A DNA stretch of 30,182 nt from JANNNX01 sp031398745 (GTDB taxonomy: Bacteria > Actinomycetota > Acidimicrobiia > Acidimicrobiales > CADCSY01). A program made the position numbers and the translations under genes. Each line of letters begins with the position of its first letter. Positions within the stretch are counted from its first letter, which is position 1. The DNA is taken from contig JANNNX010000039.1 of NCBI GenBank assembly GCA_031398745.1, positions 1-30,182 on the forward strand. Direction: 5' to 3'. Of the stretch, positions 7,160 through 16,150 are shown piece by piece. The notes under the pieces were generated by a model. The model did no database searches, was not told where the DNA came from, and was given only the letters and a program-made list of their open reading frames with translations.

Positions 7160-7163
<4 letters not shown>
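6594..7163 (-). CDS. folE: GTP cyclohydrolase I (type IA)
   Basis: 189 residues. It converts GTP to 7,8-dihydroneopterin triphosphate, the first step of folate synthesis. Motifs seen: IEDP-like GEDPDRDGLLDTPARVARMY near the N-terminus, the zinc and active-site segment CEHHLIPFVGKAHVAYIPG, RLTVQVADTLERAL, and CMSMRGVRKPGS with the third zinc ligand. The C-terminus ends in an NAATRAEAMQFI-like stretch typical of the family. GTG at 7163 overlaps the ftsH stop as GTGA. A start ten codons upstream would lie inside ftsH and add a Gly/Pro-rich tail not seen in the family. Confidence 0.95.
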
Positions 7164-8989
<1,826 letters not shown>

Positions 8990-9025
8990 ACGAGCCTCGA
9001 ACCGGTCGGGAGCGGTGGCGTCAGG

Positions 9026-9589
9026 CTAGCGATCGATCTCGCCGGCGTAGACGCAGACGAAGGGCAGGTGGCGATAGCGCTCGGCCACGTCGAGGCCGTA
9101 GCCCACGACGAAGTCCGACGGCACCCGAAAGCCCGTGTAGCGGAGCGCCAGGTCGGCCTTATCCGCGGTCTCGCGGACCAGGAGGGCGCACACCTCGAGG
9201 CTGGCCGGGTGCCGGGCCAGCAGGTTGCGGCGCAGGTACGACAGGGTGAGGCCCGAGTCGATGATGTCCTCCACCACCAGGACGTGGCGCCCGGTGAGGT
9301 CGAGGTCGAGGTCCTTGACGATCCGGACCACGCCCGAGGTGCGGGTGGCGGTGCCGTAGGACGAGACGGCCATGAAGTCGAGCTCCACCGGCAGGTCGAT
9401 CGACCGGGCCAGATCGGCCATGAACAGGAACGCCCCCTTGAGCACCCCCACCAGCAGCGGTGGGCGCCCGGCGTAGTCGGCGGTGATCTGGGCCCCCAGC
9501 TCGGCCACCCGGGCCTGCAGGACGTCGGCCGCGACGATGACCTCGCCCAGCTCAGGGTTGCGGTCGTGGGGCGGGGGGGGCATCGCCAT
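9026..9589 (-). CDS. hpt: Hypoxanthine(-guanine) phosphoribosyltransferase
   Basis: About 187 residues. It salvages hypoxanthine and guanine by transferring the ribose-5-phosphate of PRPP. Seen are the LLVGVLKGAFLFMADL strand-helix, the MAVSSYG flexible-loop motif, and the PRPP-binding signature VLVVEDIIDSGLT, followed by FRVPSDFVVGYGLD near the C-terminus. Three candidate starts are clustered (GTG 9592, ATG 9589, ATG 9583); all overlap the end of tilS by 30-39 bases. The tilS-hpt-ftsH order is classic in many Gram-positive bacteria and supports co-transcription. Confidence 0.95.
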   Translation of the reverse strand: MAMPPPPHDRNPELGEVIVAADVLQARVAELGAQITADYAGRPPLLVGVLKGAFLFMADLARSIDLPVELDFMAVSSYGTATRTSGVVRIVKDLDLDLTGRHVLVVEDIIDSGLTLSYLRRNLLARHPASLEVCALLVRETADKADLALRYTGFRVPSDFVVGYGLDVAERYRHLPFVCVYAGEIDR

Positions 9590-10511
9590 CACCCGCCACG
9601 GTAGGCGTCGGGGCGCCCTCGACCCGCAGCCGGCCTGCGGTCCGCCGCACCTGGGCCCCGCCCCCGATCTCGGTGGCCACCGCCTCGCCCCGGCCCACGG
9701 CCAGCACCCGCTCGACCACGTCGGCCGGCGGCGGGTAGGGCGGCGCCACCGCCACCAGCCAGCGGCGCACCGCCCGGCGGGCCAGCGGCACCGGCGCGGA
9801 GGTCAACGAGGCGACGTCGGTCGGGTCGACGGCCTCGGCCAGCTGGTCGAGCAGGTCGCCCTCGTCGCCGGCCAGCGACGCGGTCCGGGCCAGCAGCGGG
9901 ACCACGTCGCGCTGGGCGACATCGCCGAGCAGGGCCAGCACCTCGTGGCGTACCCGGTTGCGCCGGAAGGCCGGATCGGTGTTCGACGGATCCTGCAGCG
10001 GGGTGAGCCCCAACTCGGCGCAGAGCTGATGGGTCTCGCTCCGGCGCAGGGCCAGGAGGGGCTTGGTCGGGCCCGGGCGCATGCCGGCCAGCCCGTCGAG
10101 CCCGGCGCCCCGCACCAGGTTGAGCAGCACCGTCTCGGCCTGGTCATCGGCGGTGTGGCCGGTCATGGCCCCCGGGCCGAGGGCGGCCCGGCGGGCCTGG
10201 CGGGCCCGGGCCTCGAGGTTGGGGCCGGGTGCCACCGCCACCGAGACGACCCGGAGCCCGGCGCCCACCGCGGCCGCCACCTCGGCGACGTGGCCGGCCT
10301 CGGCCGCCGACCCTTCCCGCAGTCCGTGGTCGACGTGGACCGCGGTGACCTCCAGGCCGGCGGCCCGGGCCAGGACGAGCAGCGCCAGCGAGTCGGCACC
10401 ACCCGAGACCCCGGCCGTGACCGCCGAGCCCGCCTCCGGGAACCGGCATCGCTCGAGCAGCGCGGGTGGCACCGCGGCCAGCAGCCGGGAGGGCCCGGCC
10501 ACGCTCAGCAC
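9552..10511 (-). CDS. tilS: tRNA(Ile)-lysidine synthetase
   Basis: 319 residues from GTG 10511. TilS uses ATP and lysine to convert C34 of the CAU-anticodon tRNA-Ile to lysidine, so that it reads AUA. The PP-loop SGGADS is at residues ~36-41, followed by AVHVDHGLREGS and the DDQAETVLLNLVRGAG, GLAGM and RNRVRHEVLALL segments of the catalytic core. The C-terminal extension is short, as is common in actinobacteria. Two GTGs (10511 and 10502) are possible. The first overlaps the metalloprotease stop by 7 bases, favouring coupled translation. Longer upstream extension is Pro/Arg-rich antisense-like noise. Confidence 0.93.
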   Translation of the reverse strand: MLSVAGPSRLLAAVPPALLERCRFPEAGSAVTAGVSGGADSLALLVLARAAGLEVTAVHVDHGLREGSAAEAGHVAEVAAAVGAGLRVVSVAVAPGPNLEARARQARRAALGPGAMTGHTADDQAETVLLNLVRGAGLDGLAGMRPGPTKPLLALRRSETHQLCAELGLTPLQDPSNTDPAFRRNRVRHEVLALLGDVAQRDVVPLLARTASLAGDEGDLLDQLAEAVDPTDVASLTSAPVPLARRAVRRWLVAVAPPYPPPADVVERVLAVGRGEAVATEIGGGAQVRRTAGRLRVEGAPTPTVAGDGDAPPAPRPQP

Positions 10512-11569
10512 CGCTCGATCGACGCCATCCGCTCGATCCAGGCCTCGGGCCGGCGAACTTCGTCGATGGTCGGGAGGGCCTCGGGCCCCTCCCACACCCG
10601 ATCGAAGAGGGGGCGCCCGCCGTGGGCCTCGACGGCCCGGACGAAGTGCTCCCCCTGCTGGTACTGGGCCAACTTGCCCTCCAGCCCGATCAGGCTGCGC
10701 ATCAGCCGACCGGCCCGGCGACCCGAGGTCCGCCGGGCGTGGAGGACCCCGCTGAAGCGGGCGGCCGAGGGGATCCGGTCGTGGCCGGCGCGGTCCATGG
10801 TCACGTCGCCGTGGCCTTCGAGGAGGCTCATCAGACCCCCGATCTCGGCCAGCGTCGCCCGCTGCTGCGGGGAGGCCAGCAACCCGACGAGGCCGCTGTC
10901 GCCGAAGGGGGAGCGGCCGTCGCGGAGGTCGCCGACGGCCCGGGTCAGCCCCTCGACGAAGCGGGCCGGGTCGGGGTCGACGTCGGCCATGGTCCGGCTC
11001 ACCAGGTCGAGGTAGTGCGGGCGCAGCCACGGCACGGCGTTGAACTGGGCCCGGTGGGTGACCTCGTGGAGCGCCAGCCAGAGGCGGAACTCACGAGGCG
11101 GGAAGCCGTAGCGCTTCTCGAGGGCCAGGACGTTCGGGCCCACGTAGTAGACGATGTCCTGGTCGGCCGGGTCGTCGTCGATCACCAGCAGGTCGTACTG
11201 CCCCAGCACCCGGCTCGACATCCATCCGAGCAGCGCTCCCAGCTAGGCCCCACTGACCCGCCGGGTCACAGCCCCGAGCGCCGGGCTCTGGTCGATGCGC
11301 TCCTCCAACCGAACGGTGAGGGGTGTGAGCAGGCGGCGGAGCGAGGCCACGTTGGCCGAGATCCAGCCGGCCCGATCGGTGACCCGGGCCCGGGCCGGGG
11401 TGGCCGGCCACAGCCCGGTGGCCTCGCCCACCAGCACCTCGGCCTCGGCCGTCAGCTCCTCGAGGTCGGGGGCCAGCGAGGCCGCCAGGTACGAGCCGCC
11501 GAGGGGGTCACGGCCGGCCACCCGCACCGCGATGCGCTCGGCCAGGTCCCAGGCGATGGGCTCGGACAC
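10505..11569 (-). pseudogene. Zinc-dependent metalloprotease (DUF2342 / F420-associated family), interrupted by an in-frame TAG
   Basis: Two ORFs in the same frame form one gene of 353 sense codons plus one internal stop. The N-terminal part (11569-11246) holds PIAWDLAERIAVRVAG and DRAGWISANVASLRRLL. A TAG at 11245-11243 follows VSGA, and the frame continues LGALLGWMSSRVLGQYDLLV and on to the zinc-site motif ALHEVTHRAQF. The family reads through this point, often with Gln before the LGxxLG stretch, so CAG to TAG is the simplest explanation. An ATG just after the stop could restart a 238-residue C-terminal piece keeping HEVTH. GTG at 11569 has GGGAG at good spacing. The gene precedes tilS, as Rv3626c does in M. 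tuberculosis. Nonsense mutation, sequencing error and suppression are all possible. Confidence 0.85.
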
Positions 11570-11588
11570 GAGCGGCTCCCGGATCGTC

Positions 11589-11735
11589 TCAGCGACGGGG
11601 GTACTTGGGGGACTGGACCCGCACCACGTAGCCGATGGCGGTGCCGATCACGGCCAGCACCGCGCCGGCGAAGAGCGGGACGGCGATCCAGTAGGTCCAG
11701 ACCTTGGCGGCGACGATCAGCTCCATCGCCGCCAT
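11589..11735 (-). CDS. 48-residue single-pass membrane protein
   Basis: A short gene with ATG at 11735 (alternative ATG 11726) and TGA at 11589-11591. It encodes a small protein with an amphipathic start (ELIVAAKVWTYW), a hydrophobic helix (IAVPLFAGAVLAVIGTAIGYVV) and a basic tail ending SPKYPRR. Start and stop fit neatly between rsrA (43 bases upstream) and the metalloprotease GTG (19 bases downstream), and codon third positions are strongly G/C, as in real genes here. I do not recognise a named family. It probably heads the directon leading to tilS and folK. Confidence 0.65.
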   Translation of the reverse strand: MAAMELIVAAKVWTYWIAVPLFAGAVLAVIGTAIGYVVRVQSPKYPRR

Positions 11736-11752
11736 CGTAGGGGGCGCCCTCT

Positions 11753-11772
11753 CCCCCGGTCGTTGCCGGGGG
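11753..11772 (-). terminator. GC-rich hairpin after rsrA
   Basis: A perfect 7-bp stem (CCCCCGG / CCGGGGG) with a 6-base loop begins 6 bases after the rsrA stop codon. There is no T-tract, which is common in actinobacterial terminators. It would end the sigR-rsrA transcript before the 48-aa gene. Termination is inferred. Confidence 0.4.
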
Positions 11773-11778
11773 CCTCGG

Positions 11779-12030
11779 TCAGCGCCGGTCGCCCAGCTCG
11801 GCGATGGCCTGGGCCACCCGGTCCCGCAGTTCGGCCGGCACCTCGGTCTCGCCGCACCGCGACACCACCACCTTCAGCTCCTGCTCGAAGGCGAAAGCCG
11901 AGAGGCACGGCCCGCAGGCTTCGAGGTGCTCGGCGATGCGGGCCCGGCGCTCGGCCGTCAGCTCACCGTCGAGGTACCGGTAGAGGTCCTCCAGGGCATC
12001 GGTGCAGTCGCTCTTCGATGCGCCGGTCAT
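11779..12030 (-). CDS. rsrA: Redox-sensing zinc anti-sigma factor (RsrA type)
   Basis: 83 residues with the ZAS zinc signature: an N-terminal Cys (C9), then H35-x3-C39-x2-C42 in EHLEACGPC, plus a later Cys (C59). In the Streptomyces RsrA / mycobacterial RshA family these Cys form a disulfide under thiol oxidation, release zinc and free the sigma factor. YRYLDGELTAERRARI is the usual helix before the zinc motif. The ATG overlaps the upstream sigma gene stop as ATGA, so the two proteins are made in a coupled fashion, as is normal for this pair. Length is slightly short but typical for the family. Confidence 0.9.
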   Translation of the reverse strand: MTGASKSDCTDALEDLYRYLDGELTAERRARIAEHLEACGPCLSAFAFEQELKVVVSRCGETEVPAELRDRVAQAIAELGDRR

Positions 12031-12647
12031 GCGCCGGTACCGGTCGGTCGGATGTCGAGGACCTCCACCGCGGGGGGCACGTCACCGACGTCGATGAGAC
12101 GGTTGTCCATGGCGTAGTCGAACAACCGCTTCTGGAGCGCCTTTCTTCCACGATGGAGCCGGCTCATGACCGTCCCGATGGGGATCTCGGCGATCTCGGC
12201 GATCTCCTTGTAGGAGAAGCCCTCGACGTCGGCCAGGAGGACCACCAGCCGGAACGTCTCGGGCAGGGCCTCGAGGGCGTCGCGGACCTCGTCGTCGGAG
12301 ATCCCCTCCAGCAGCTGGTCCTCGGCGCTGCGGCCCACCCGCTGCTCGTCGCCACCGGCCAGGCGGCGGTAGAGGTAGAGGTCTTCGACGTCGTCGATGT
12401 CGGTCTCGTCGGGTCGGCGCTGCTGGGCCCGGTACCGGTTGATGTAGGAGTTGGTCAGGATCCGGAACAGCCAGGCCCGCAGGTTGGTCCCGTCCTGGAA
12501 GCTGGCGAAGGCCCGGTAGGCCTTGAGGAACGTCTCTTGCACCAGGTCCTCGGCGTCGGCCGGGTTGCGGGTCATCCGCAGCGCGGTCGAGTACAGGGGG
12601 CCCATGAAGGGCATCGCCTGGTCGGTGAACGTCGCCTGGTCAGCCAT
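12027..12647 (-). CDS. sigR: ECF RNA polymerase sigma factor, SigR/SigH-like
   Basis: 206 residues. Sigma region 2 includes ALRMTRNPADAEDLVQETFLKAYRAF and the NLRAWLFRILTNSYINRYR segment. Region 4 includes LPETFRLVVLLADVEGFSYKEIAEI and IPIGTVMSRLHRGRKAL. This is the group that directs the thiol-oxidative-stress regulon in actinobacteria and is held inactive by RsrA, encoded next. The ATG at 12647 is supported because the N-terminal FTDQAMPFMGPLY matches the family start FERDALPF. No Shine-Dalgarno sequence is possible: only 4 bases separate the ATG from the 3' end of a tRNA gene. I saw no obvious GGAAT-GTT autoregulatory promoter directly upstream. Confidence 0.93.
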   Translation of the reverse strand: MADQATFTDQAMPFMGPLYSTALRMTRNPADAEDLVQETFLKAYRAFASFQDGTNLRAWLFRILTNSYINRYRAQQRRPDETDIDDVEDLYLYRRLAGGDEQRVGRSAEDQLLEGISDDEVRDALEALPETFRLVVLLADVEGFSYKEIAEIAEIPIGTVMSRLHRGRKALQKRLFDYAMDNRLIDVGDVPPAVEVLDIRPTGTGA

Positions 12648-12651
12648 CCCG

Positions 12652-12724
12652 AGCCCGAGAGGGGAATCGAACCCCTGACCTACGCATTACGAGTGCGTTG
12701 CTCTGCCGTCTGAGCTACTCGGGC
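12652..12724 (-). tRNA. tRNA-Thr (anticodon CGU)
   Basis: 73 nt forming a full cloverleaf. Acceptor arms GCCCGAG and CTCGGGC pair perfectly with discriminator T. The D arm is GCTC...GAGC. The anticodon stem ACGCA/TGCGT carries loop CTCGTAA, giving anticodon CGT, which reads ACG. The T arm is AGGGG-TTCGATT-CCCCT. CCA is not encoded. The 3' end lies 4 bases before the sigR start codon on the same strand. Confidence 0.97.
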
Positions 12725-12728
12725 AACA

Positions 12729-12741
12729 CCCGATGCTCGGG
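12729..12741 (-). terminator. Short hairpin after holB
   Basis: CCCGA-TGC-TCGGG lies 10 bases after the holB stop and before the tRNA gene. The stem is only 5 bp and there is no T-tract, so termination is a weak suggestion. Confidence 0.2.
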
Positions 12742-12751
12742 CCCTCGGACG

Positions 12752-13831
12752 CTACCCCACCGCCTCGGGCGCTCCGCCCTCGCCGAGGTAGGACGGCAGC
12801 CCGGCGAAGAGGGCCGCCAGCAGGAGCTGCTCGGAGGGGTTGCGGACCAGCGCCTCGGCCGCCCGGCCGATGGCGCCGACCGCCTCGATGCCGCGGCGCA
12901 CGGTGTTCGGATCGGCGCTGGTGAGCGCCGATCGGTAGGCGTCGGCCAGCACCGCCAGACCGGACCGCAGCTCGTCGGTGCGGTGGCGGCGGAGCTGCCG
13001 GCGGTGCGCGGCGTCGAGCTGGCGGCGACCGCCGCCCCGCTCCCCGGTGCGAGCCAGGCGCTCCTCGAGCTGGCTCCGCTCGGCGGCCTGGACGGCCTCG
13101 AGGGCGGCGGCCGACCGGGCGATCTGGTCGAGAAGCTCGTCGGACAGGACCACCGCGGCCGCCCCGGTGCCGTCGAGCCGGGCCGGCACCGACGCCCACG
13201 CCGCCTGGCGACCGGCGAGACCGTCGTCACTGAGCAGGCGGGTGGCCCGCTCGAGGTCGCCACCGGCCGACGCCGCCACCCTGGCGGCCCGGCTGGCCTC
13301 GATGCCGGCGGCGACCAGGTGCTCGATGACCACCTCGTCGGGTAGCGGTCGCACCTCGACCTCGACGCAACGGGAGGCGATGGTGACCAGCTCGGGCGGG
13401 ACGTGGTCGGCCAGGATCACGAACACGGTGCTCTCGGGCGGCTCCTCGATGGTCTTCAGCAGCGTCGACGCCACCTGGTTGGCCAGGTGGAGGTCGGTGA
13501 GGATCAGCACCTTGCGGGCGCCCTCGACCGGGCTGCGGCTGGCGGCGGCGATCACGGCCTGGGCCTCGGCCACGCTGAGCGACGCCCCCTGGCGCTCGAA
13601 GGTGGTGGCGTCGGGATGGGTCCCGTCGAGGGCCAGCCGGCAGCTCCGGCACGTGCCGCACCCCCCGTCGGGGCAGAGCAGGGCGGCCGAGAAGGCCGAC
13701 GCCAGCGCCCGGCTGCCGGCGCCCGCGGGGCCGGCCAGCAGGTAGGCGTGGACCGGCGCGGCCACCGCGGTCCGCAGGGCGGCGACGGCCGACGGCTGGC
13801 CGACGACGGCGTCGAACACGTCGGGACTCAC
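12752..13831 (-). CDS. holB: DNA polymerase III subunit delta' (clamp-loader)
   Basis: 359 residues. Delta' is part of the clamp loader that places the sliding clamp on primed DNA. It has the start motif FDAVVGQPSAVAALRTAV, a degenerate Walker A (GPAGAGSRA, no Lys, as usual in delta'), a four-Cys zinc module (CPDGGCGTCRSC), LHLANQVASTLLKTIEEPP, and the SRC motif in IASRCVEVEV. The C-terminal third is an Arg-rich helical collar with a RQLRRHRTDELRSGL segment. GTG at 13831 overlaps the tmk stop as GTGA. The tmk-holB order is widespread in bacteria. It ends shortly before the tRNA gene. Confidence 0.93.
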   Translation of the reverse strand: MSPDVFDAVVGQPSAVAALRTAVAAPVHAYLLAGPAGAGSRALASAFSAALLCPDGGCGTCRSCRLALDGTHPDATTFERQGASLSVAEAQAVIAAASRSPVEGARKVLILTDLHLANQVASTLLKTIEEPPESTVFVILADHVPPELVTIASRCVEVEVRPLPDEVVIEHLVAAGIEASRAARVAASAGGDLERATRLLSDDGLAGRQAAWASVPARLDGTGAAAVVLSDELLDQIARSAAALEAVQAAERSQLEERLARTGERGGGRRQLDAAHRRQLRRHRTDELRSGLAVLADAYRSALTSADPNTVRRGIEAVGAIGRAAEALVRNPSEQLLLAALFAGLPSYLGEGGAPEAVG

Positions 13832-14454
13832 CGGCGCTCCAGCAGGGGTGTCACCGCGGCCCAGACCGCGGCCGCCACCACCTCGACGTCGTCGGCACCG
13901 TCGAGCACCACCCAGGACCGCTCCTCGGCCAGGGCCAGGAAGCCCCGGCGGACCCGGGCGTGGAAGTCAGGCCCGGCCGACTCCATCCGGTCGTCGGTCG
14001 GCGGGCGTCGAGCGGCAGCGACCTCCGGGGCGACGTCGAGGTAGATGACCAGATCGGCGGCCAGGCCCTGGGTGGCGAAGGTGCTGAGCGCCTCGACCTC
14101 GCCCACGGGCAAGCCCCGACCGTGGCCCTGGTAGGCGAGGGACGACCCGATCCAACGGTCGGTGACCACGTGGCGGCCGGCGGCCAGGGCCGGCGCCACC
14201 ACCTCGGCCACGTGCTGGGCCCGGTCGGCCGCCATGAGCAGGGCCTCGGCCCGGGCGTCGAGCCCGGCGGTGGCGGGCTGGGGCTCGAGCAGCAGCCAGC
14301 GGAGCCGATCACCGACCGCGGTACCCCCCGGCTCCCGGGTGGCGACCGCCCCCAGCCGGCTCGCCAGCAGCTCGACCTGGGTGGTCTTGCCGGCCTGCTC
14401 CCCCCCCTCGAAGGCCAGGAGCAGGCCTCGCCCGGGGCGGGTGGGATCGCTCAC
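13828..14454 (-). CDS. tmk: Thymidylate kinase
   Basis: 208 residues. It phosphorylates dTMP to dTDP. P-loop LAFEGGEQAGKTTQVELL is near the N-terminus; Gln stands where Gly is more usual before AGK, with the catalytic Lys kept. Then come REPGGT, the DRW motif in VVTDRWIGSSLAYQG, and a dTMP-binding helix. GTG start at 14454 overlaps the MFS gene stop as GTGA, and the gene itself overlaps holB. The three genes form an operon that couples nucleotide supply with replication. Confidence 0.94.
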   Translation of the reverse strand: MSDPTRPGRGLLLAFEGGEQAGKTTQVELLASRLGAVATREPGGTAVGDRLRWLLLEPQPATAGLDARAEALLMAADRAQHVAEVVAPALAAGRHVVTDRWIGSSLAYQGHGRGLPVGEVEALSTFATQGLAADLVIYLDVAPEVAAARRPPTDDRMESAGPDFHARVRRGFLALAEERSWVVLDGADDVEVVAAAVWAAVTPLLERR

Positions 14455-15926
14455 GGGGCGCCGGCGTCGGTCACCGCGTCGGCTCGCCCGGGGCTCAGGG
14501 CCCGCAGCGACACCAGCGCCAGGACGCCGGCCCCGAGGATGATCAGCCCAGCCAGCCAGAGCGTGAGGCGGACCCCGGGGAGGGGCACGAGAACACGGCC
14601 GATGGCGATCTCACCGTCGACCAGGCGGTTGGACAGGCGATCGAGCCGGTTGGACAGCAGGGGCCCGATGGCGAAGGACGCCAGCAGGCACAGTCGGACG
14701 AGGGTGTAGAGGCTGGCGAAGATCCGACCCCGGAGCTCGTCGACCACCGACTCGTGCAGGATCGTGAAGCCGAGCACGTAGACCGCCCCGGCACAGACCC
14801 CGAGGCTCCCGACGCCGACCAGGGCCGGGGTCAGCGAGGCCGTCGACGCTCCCAGCAGGAGGGCGGCGCCGGCACCCAGCACGGCCCAGGTGAACACCCG
14901 CTCCTTGCCGAGGTGGCCCTGGACCGCAGAGACGGTGACCACCCCGAGGGCTACCCCCGAGCCGAGGGCGGTGAGCAGCAGGCCGTAGCCGGCACTGCCC
15001 CCGCCGAGGACCTCCCGGGAGAACACCGGCCCGAGCGGCACCAGCATCCCGCCACCCACCAGCCCGGTGCCCAGCGCCAGCATGATCGCCCGGACCCGGG
15101 TGTCCGACCTCATGAACCGCCAGCCCTCCGCCAGCTCGTCGAAGGTCTGGCCGAGCCCGCCCATCCGGCCGTCCCTGGCGCCGTCCCCGGGCCCGACCTC
15201 GGGCCCGGCCTCGAGAGCCGGGCGCCCGTGTCGAGTGACGGCGATGGTCGAGATGAGCAGGGCCGACGCCAGGAAGGTGACGACGTCGACGTAGATGGCG
15301 AGCGCGGGCTGATTGAGGCGCAGGAAGTCGAGGGTGTCGTAGCGGCCGAGCCACTCGGCCACCTTGGCCAGCGCCGCGAACACCAGTGACGCCACCGGGA
15401 AGGTGCCGTAGGCAGCCACCAGCGACAGCGAGTTGGCATTGGTGAGGTGCGACGCCGGCACGATGTTGGGGACCGATGCCTCCTTGGCCGGCGACCACAG
15501 GAGGGTGCCGATCTCGAGCAACAACGACGCCATCACCAGTTGCCAGAGGGCATCGATGAACGGCACCGACACCAACACCGCGGCCCGGGCCAGGTCGCAG
15601 CCCACCATCACGACCTTGCGATCGACGCGGTCGACCAGCACCCCGGCCACCGGAGCCAGGAAGAACCCGGGCACCAGGCGGGCGATCATGACCACCGAGA
15701 TGGCGGCCTCGGGCGAGGAGCCCCCGACCCTGGCGGCCACCGCCACGATGGCCACGAAGCCCAGCCAGTCGCCGAACGCCGAGACCACCTGGGCCAGCCA
15801 GAGGCGCACGAACTGCCGGGAGCCGAAGACCCGCAGGGGCCCGGGGTGCGGGTCCGCCTCGACCGACCCGGCGCCCTCCGGCGCACTCGACGGGGTGCGC
15901 GCCTCCGCGCTCGCCGGCTGCGCCAT
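14451..15926 (-). CDS. Major facilitator superfamily exporter (DHA3-like)
   Basis: About 491 residues with around 12 hydrophobic helices. The N-terminal half has SRQFVRLWLAQVVSAFGDWL and the MFS signature loop LVDRVDRKVVMV between helices 2 and 3. The central loop is long and acidic/Gly-rich (about residue 225-250). The layout resembles macrolide-efflux/DHA3 permeases, which often have the FxxLWxxQxxSxxGDxL start. The substrate is unknown. ATG at 15926 has an adjacent in-frame GTG (15929). A TACGCT box 6 bases before that GTG suggests a leaderless transcript beginning near it. It is first in the MFS-tmk-holB operon and divergent from the EEP gene. Confidence 0.88.
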   Translation of the reverse strand: MAQPASAEARTPSSAPEGAGSVEADPHPGPLRVFGSRQFVRLWLAQVVSAFGDWLGFVAIVAVAARVGGSSPEAAISVVMIARLVPGFFLAPVAGVLVDRVDRKVVMVGCDLARAAVLVSVPFIDALWQLVMASLLLEIGTLLWSPAKEASVPNIVPASHLTNANSLSLVAAYGTFPVASLVFAALAKVAEWLGRYDTLDFLRLNQPALAIYVDVVTFLASALLISTIAVTRHGRPALEAGPEVGPGDGARDGRMGGLGQTFDELAEGWRFMRSDTRVRAIMLALGTGLVGGGMLVPLGPVFSREVLGGGSAGYGLLLTALGSGVALGVVTVSAVQGHLGKERVFTWAVLGAGAALLLGASTASLTPALVGVGSLGVCAGAVYVLGFTILHESVVDELRGRIFASLYTLVRLCLLASFAIGPLLSNRLDRLSNRLVDGEIAIGRVLVPLPGVRLTLWLAGLIILGAGVLALVSLRALSPGRADAVTDAGAP

Positions 15927-16150
15927 CACCGGGGCAGCGTACGGGAGGCTCGCGATCCCGATCCGGACGGTCGGGCCCGGGCGCGGCGGCCGGTGCTGGC
16001 CGTCGGACGCCGATCGAGGCCGGGCATGATGGCCGGCCACCTCGGAGCACCCCCATCGGACCTGCACCCGCACCCCCCACACCCGCTGCGTCTCCCGCCC
16101 GCTCGTCCCGCACCCGCCGGGCGACGATCGCGGCCCTCGTCCTCGGCACG
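15927..16150. promoter_or_regulatory. Divergent intergenic region between the MFS and EEP genes
   Basis: 224 bases with no supported gene. On the minus strand TACGCT (15936-15941) is a likely -10 box for the MFS gene. No comparable box is seen for the plus-strand gene, whose frame stays open upstream of its first start codon. Confidence 0.45.

Noticed and set aside
12749..12754. TAGCGT as a -10 box for the tRNA-Thr gene
   Set aside because: It coincides with the holB stop codon, is about 24 bases from the tRNA 5' end and has no -35 partner.
12752..13831. Loss of the Walker A Lys in holB as a sign of a dead enzyme
   Set aside because: The delta' subunit commonly has a degenerate P-loop and does not hydrolyse ATP, so this is normal.
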